Below are positions 63,977 to 64,000 of a stretch of 64,000 nt of DNA, in pieces (positions within the stretch are counted from its first letter, which is position 1; every line of letters starts with the position of its first letter). Location: positions 186,001 through 250,000 of the forward strand of contig NZ_WRXN01000001.1 in the NCBI RefSeq assembly GCF_009758205.1, read 5' to 3'. Position numbers and translations under genes: made by a program. The DNA comes from Chitinophaga tropicalis. Its GTDB lineage: Bacteria; Bacteroidota; Bacteroidia; Chitinophagales; Chitinophagaceae. Below the pieces are notes generated by a model that was given only the letters and a program-made list of their open reading frames with translations, was not told the DNA's origin and ran no database searches.

Positions 63977-64000
63977 TCTCCGGCTGGCCGCAGGTCAGCC
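63977..64000 (+). repeat. Dispersed intergenic hairpin repeat at the window edge
   Basis: The last 24 bases hold ggctggccgcaggtcagcc, an 8-bp stem with loop gca (63982-64000) preceded by tctcc. It may continue beyond the window. Confidence 0.55.

Overview
The window looks like a chromosomal segment of a Bacteroidota bacterium, most likely Chitinophagaceae (Chitinophaga-like). The evidence is a SusC/SusD pair, Bacteroidota-type families (DUF3078, DUF5686, a bacterial GGGP synthase, an eukaryote-type single-chain glycyl-tRNA synthetase, IleRS of the GIHH type), very frequent use of the Bacteroidota -7 promoter box TANNTTTG just upstream of genes, and few Shine-Dalgarno sequences. The genus is inferred. 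No rRNA, tRNA, CRISPR array, insertion sequence or prophage was found, so this is mostly core genome with a few lineage-specific elements.

Layout. 0-2.3 kb: the 3' part of a GGGP synthase and a LytS/LytR-type two-component pair. 2.6-5.7 kb: dxs and a PaaE-like flavin/iron-sulfur reductase. 5.7-8.9 kb: a minus-strand stress block (coiled-coil protein, Dps, pirin, OsmC, YceI). 9-13.2 kb: scpA-araC, a DUF3078 protein, mscL, PPK2. 13.2-18.8 kb: an EamA exporter, frr, a WecA/TagO-like transferase, a transketolase N-terminal subunit, and rbfA with a LolC/E-like permease. 18.9-27.3 kb: an MsbA-like exporter, an unusual GpgS-like glycosyltransferase/HAD fusion, and the ileS-dksA pair. 27.5-31.5 kb: a PepSY-like secreted protein, a 690-bp gene-free region full of hairpins, a Cys-rich AraC regulator and an AsmA-like protein. 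31.5-39 kb: gyrB, a small lipoprotein and an orphan susCD pair. 39-51 kb: a SIMPL protein, mfd, a ferredoxin-NADP reductase, glyS, and a minus-strand operon (unknown membrane protein, dtd, mazG-like, yihY). 49-55 kb: arfB, a Wzx-like flippase, an MBL hydrolase, and a giant TolB-propeller/barrel protein. 55-58 kb: a minus-strand operon of membrane protein, wHTH regulator, creD and dgkA, with two copies of an operator-like inverted repeat. 58-64 kb: a DUF5686 protein, a class III aminotransferase, a gamma carbonic anhydrase, two tandem 51-residue lipoproteins, and rsgA.

How it fits together. Much of the content is envelope biogenesis (dxs, WecA/TagO, UdpK/DgkA, MsbA, LolE, Wzx, CreD, AsmA-like, barrel protein), translation quality control (frr, rbfA, rsgA, dtd, arfB, ileS, glyS), and stress response (Dps, OsmC, pirin, YceI, PPK2, MscL). 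The points most worth a second look are: the GpgS-like/HAD fusion whose HAD catalytic Asp is replaced; the wHTH-CreD operon with a duplicated operator candidate; a family of short hairpin repeats, often joined to terminators, scattered between genes; an AT-rich in-frame insertion in ileS; and the pair of tiny paralogous lipoproteins.
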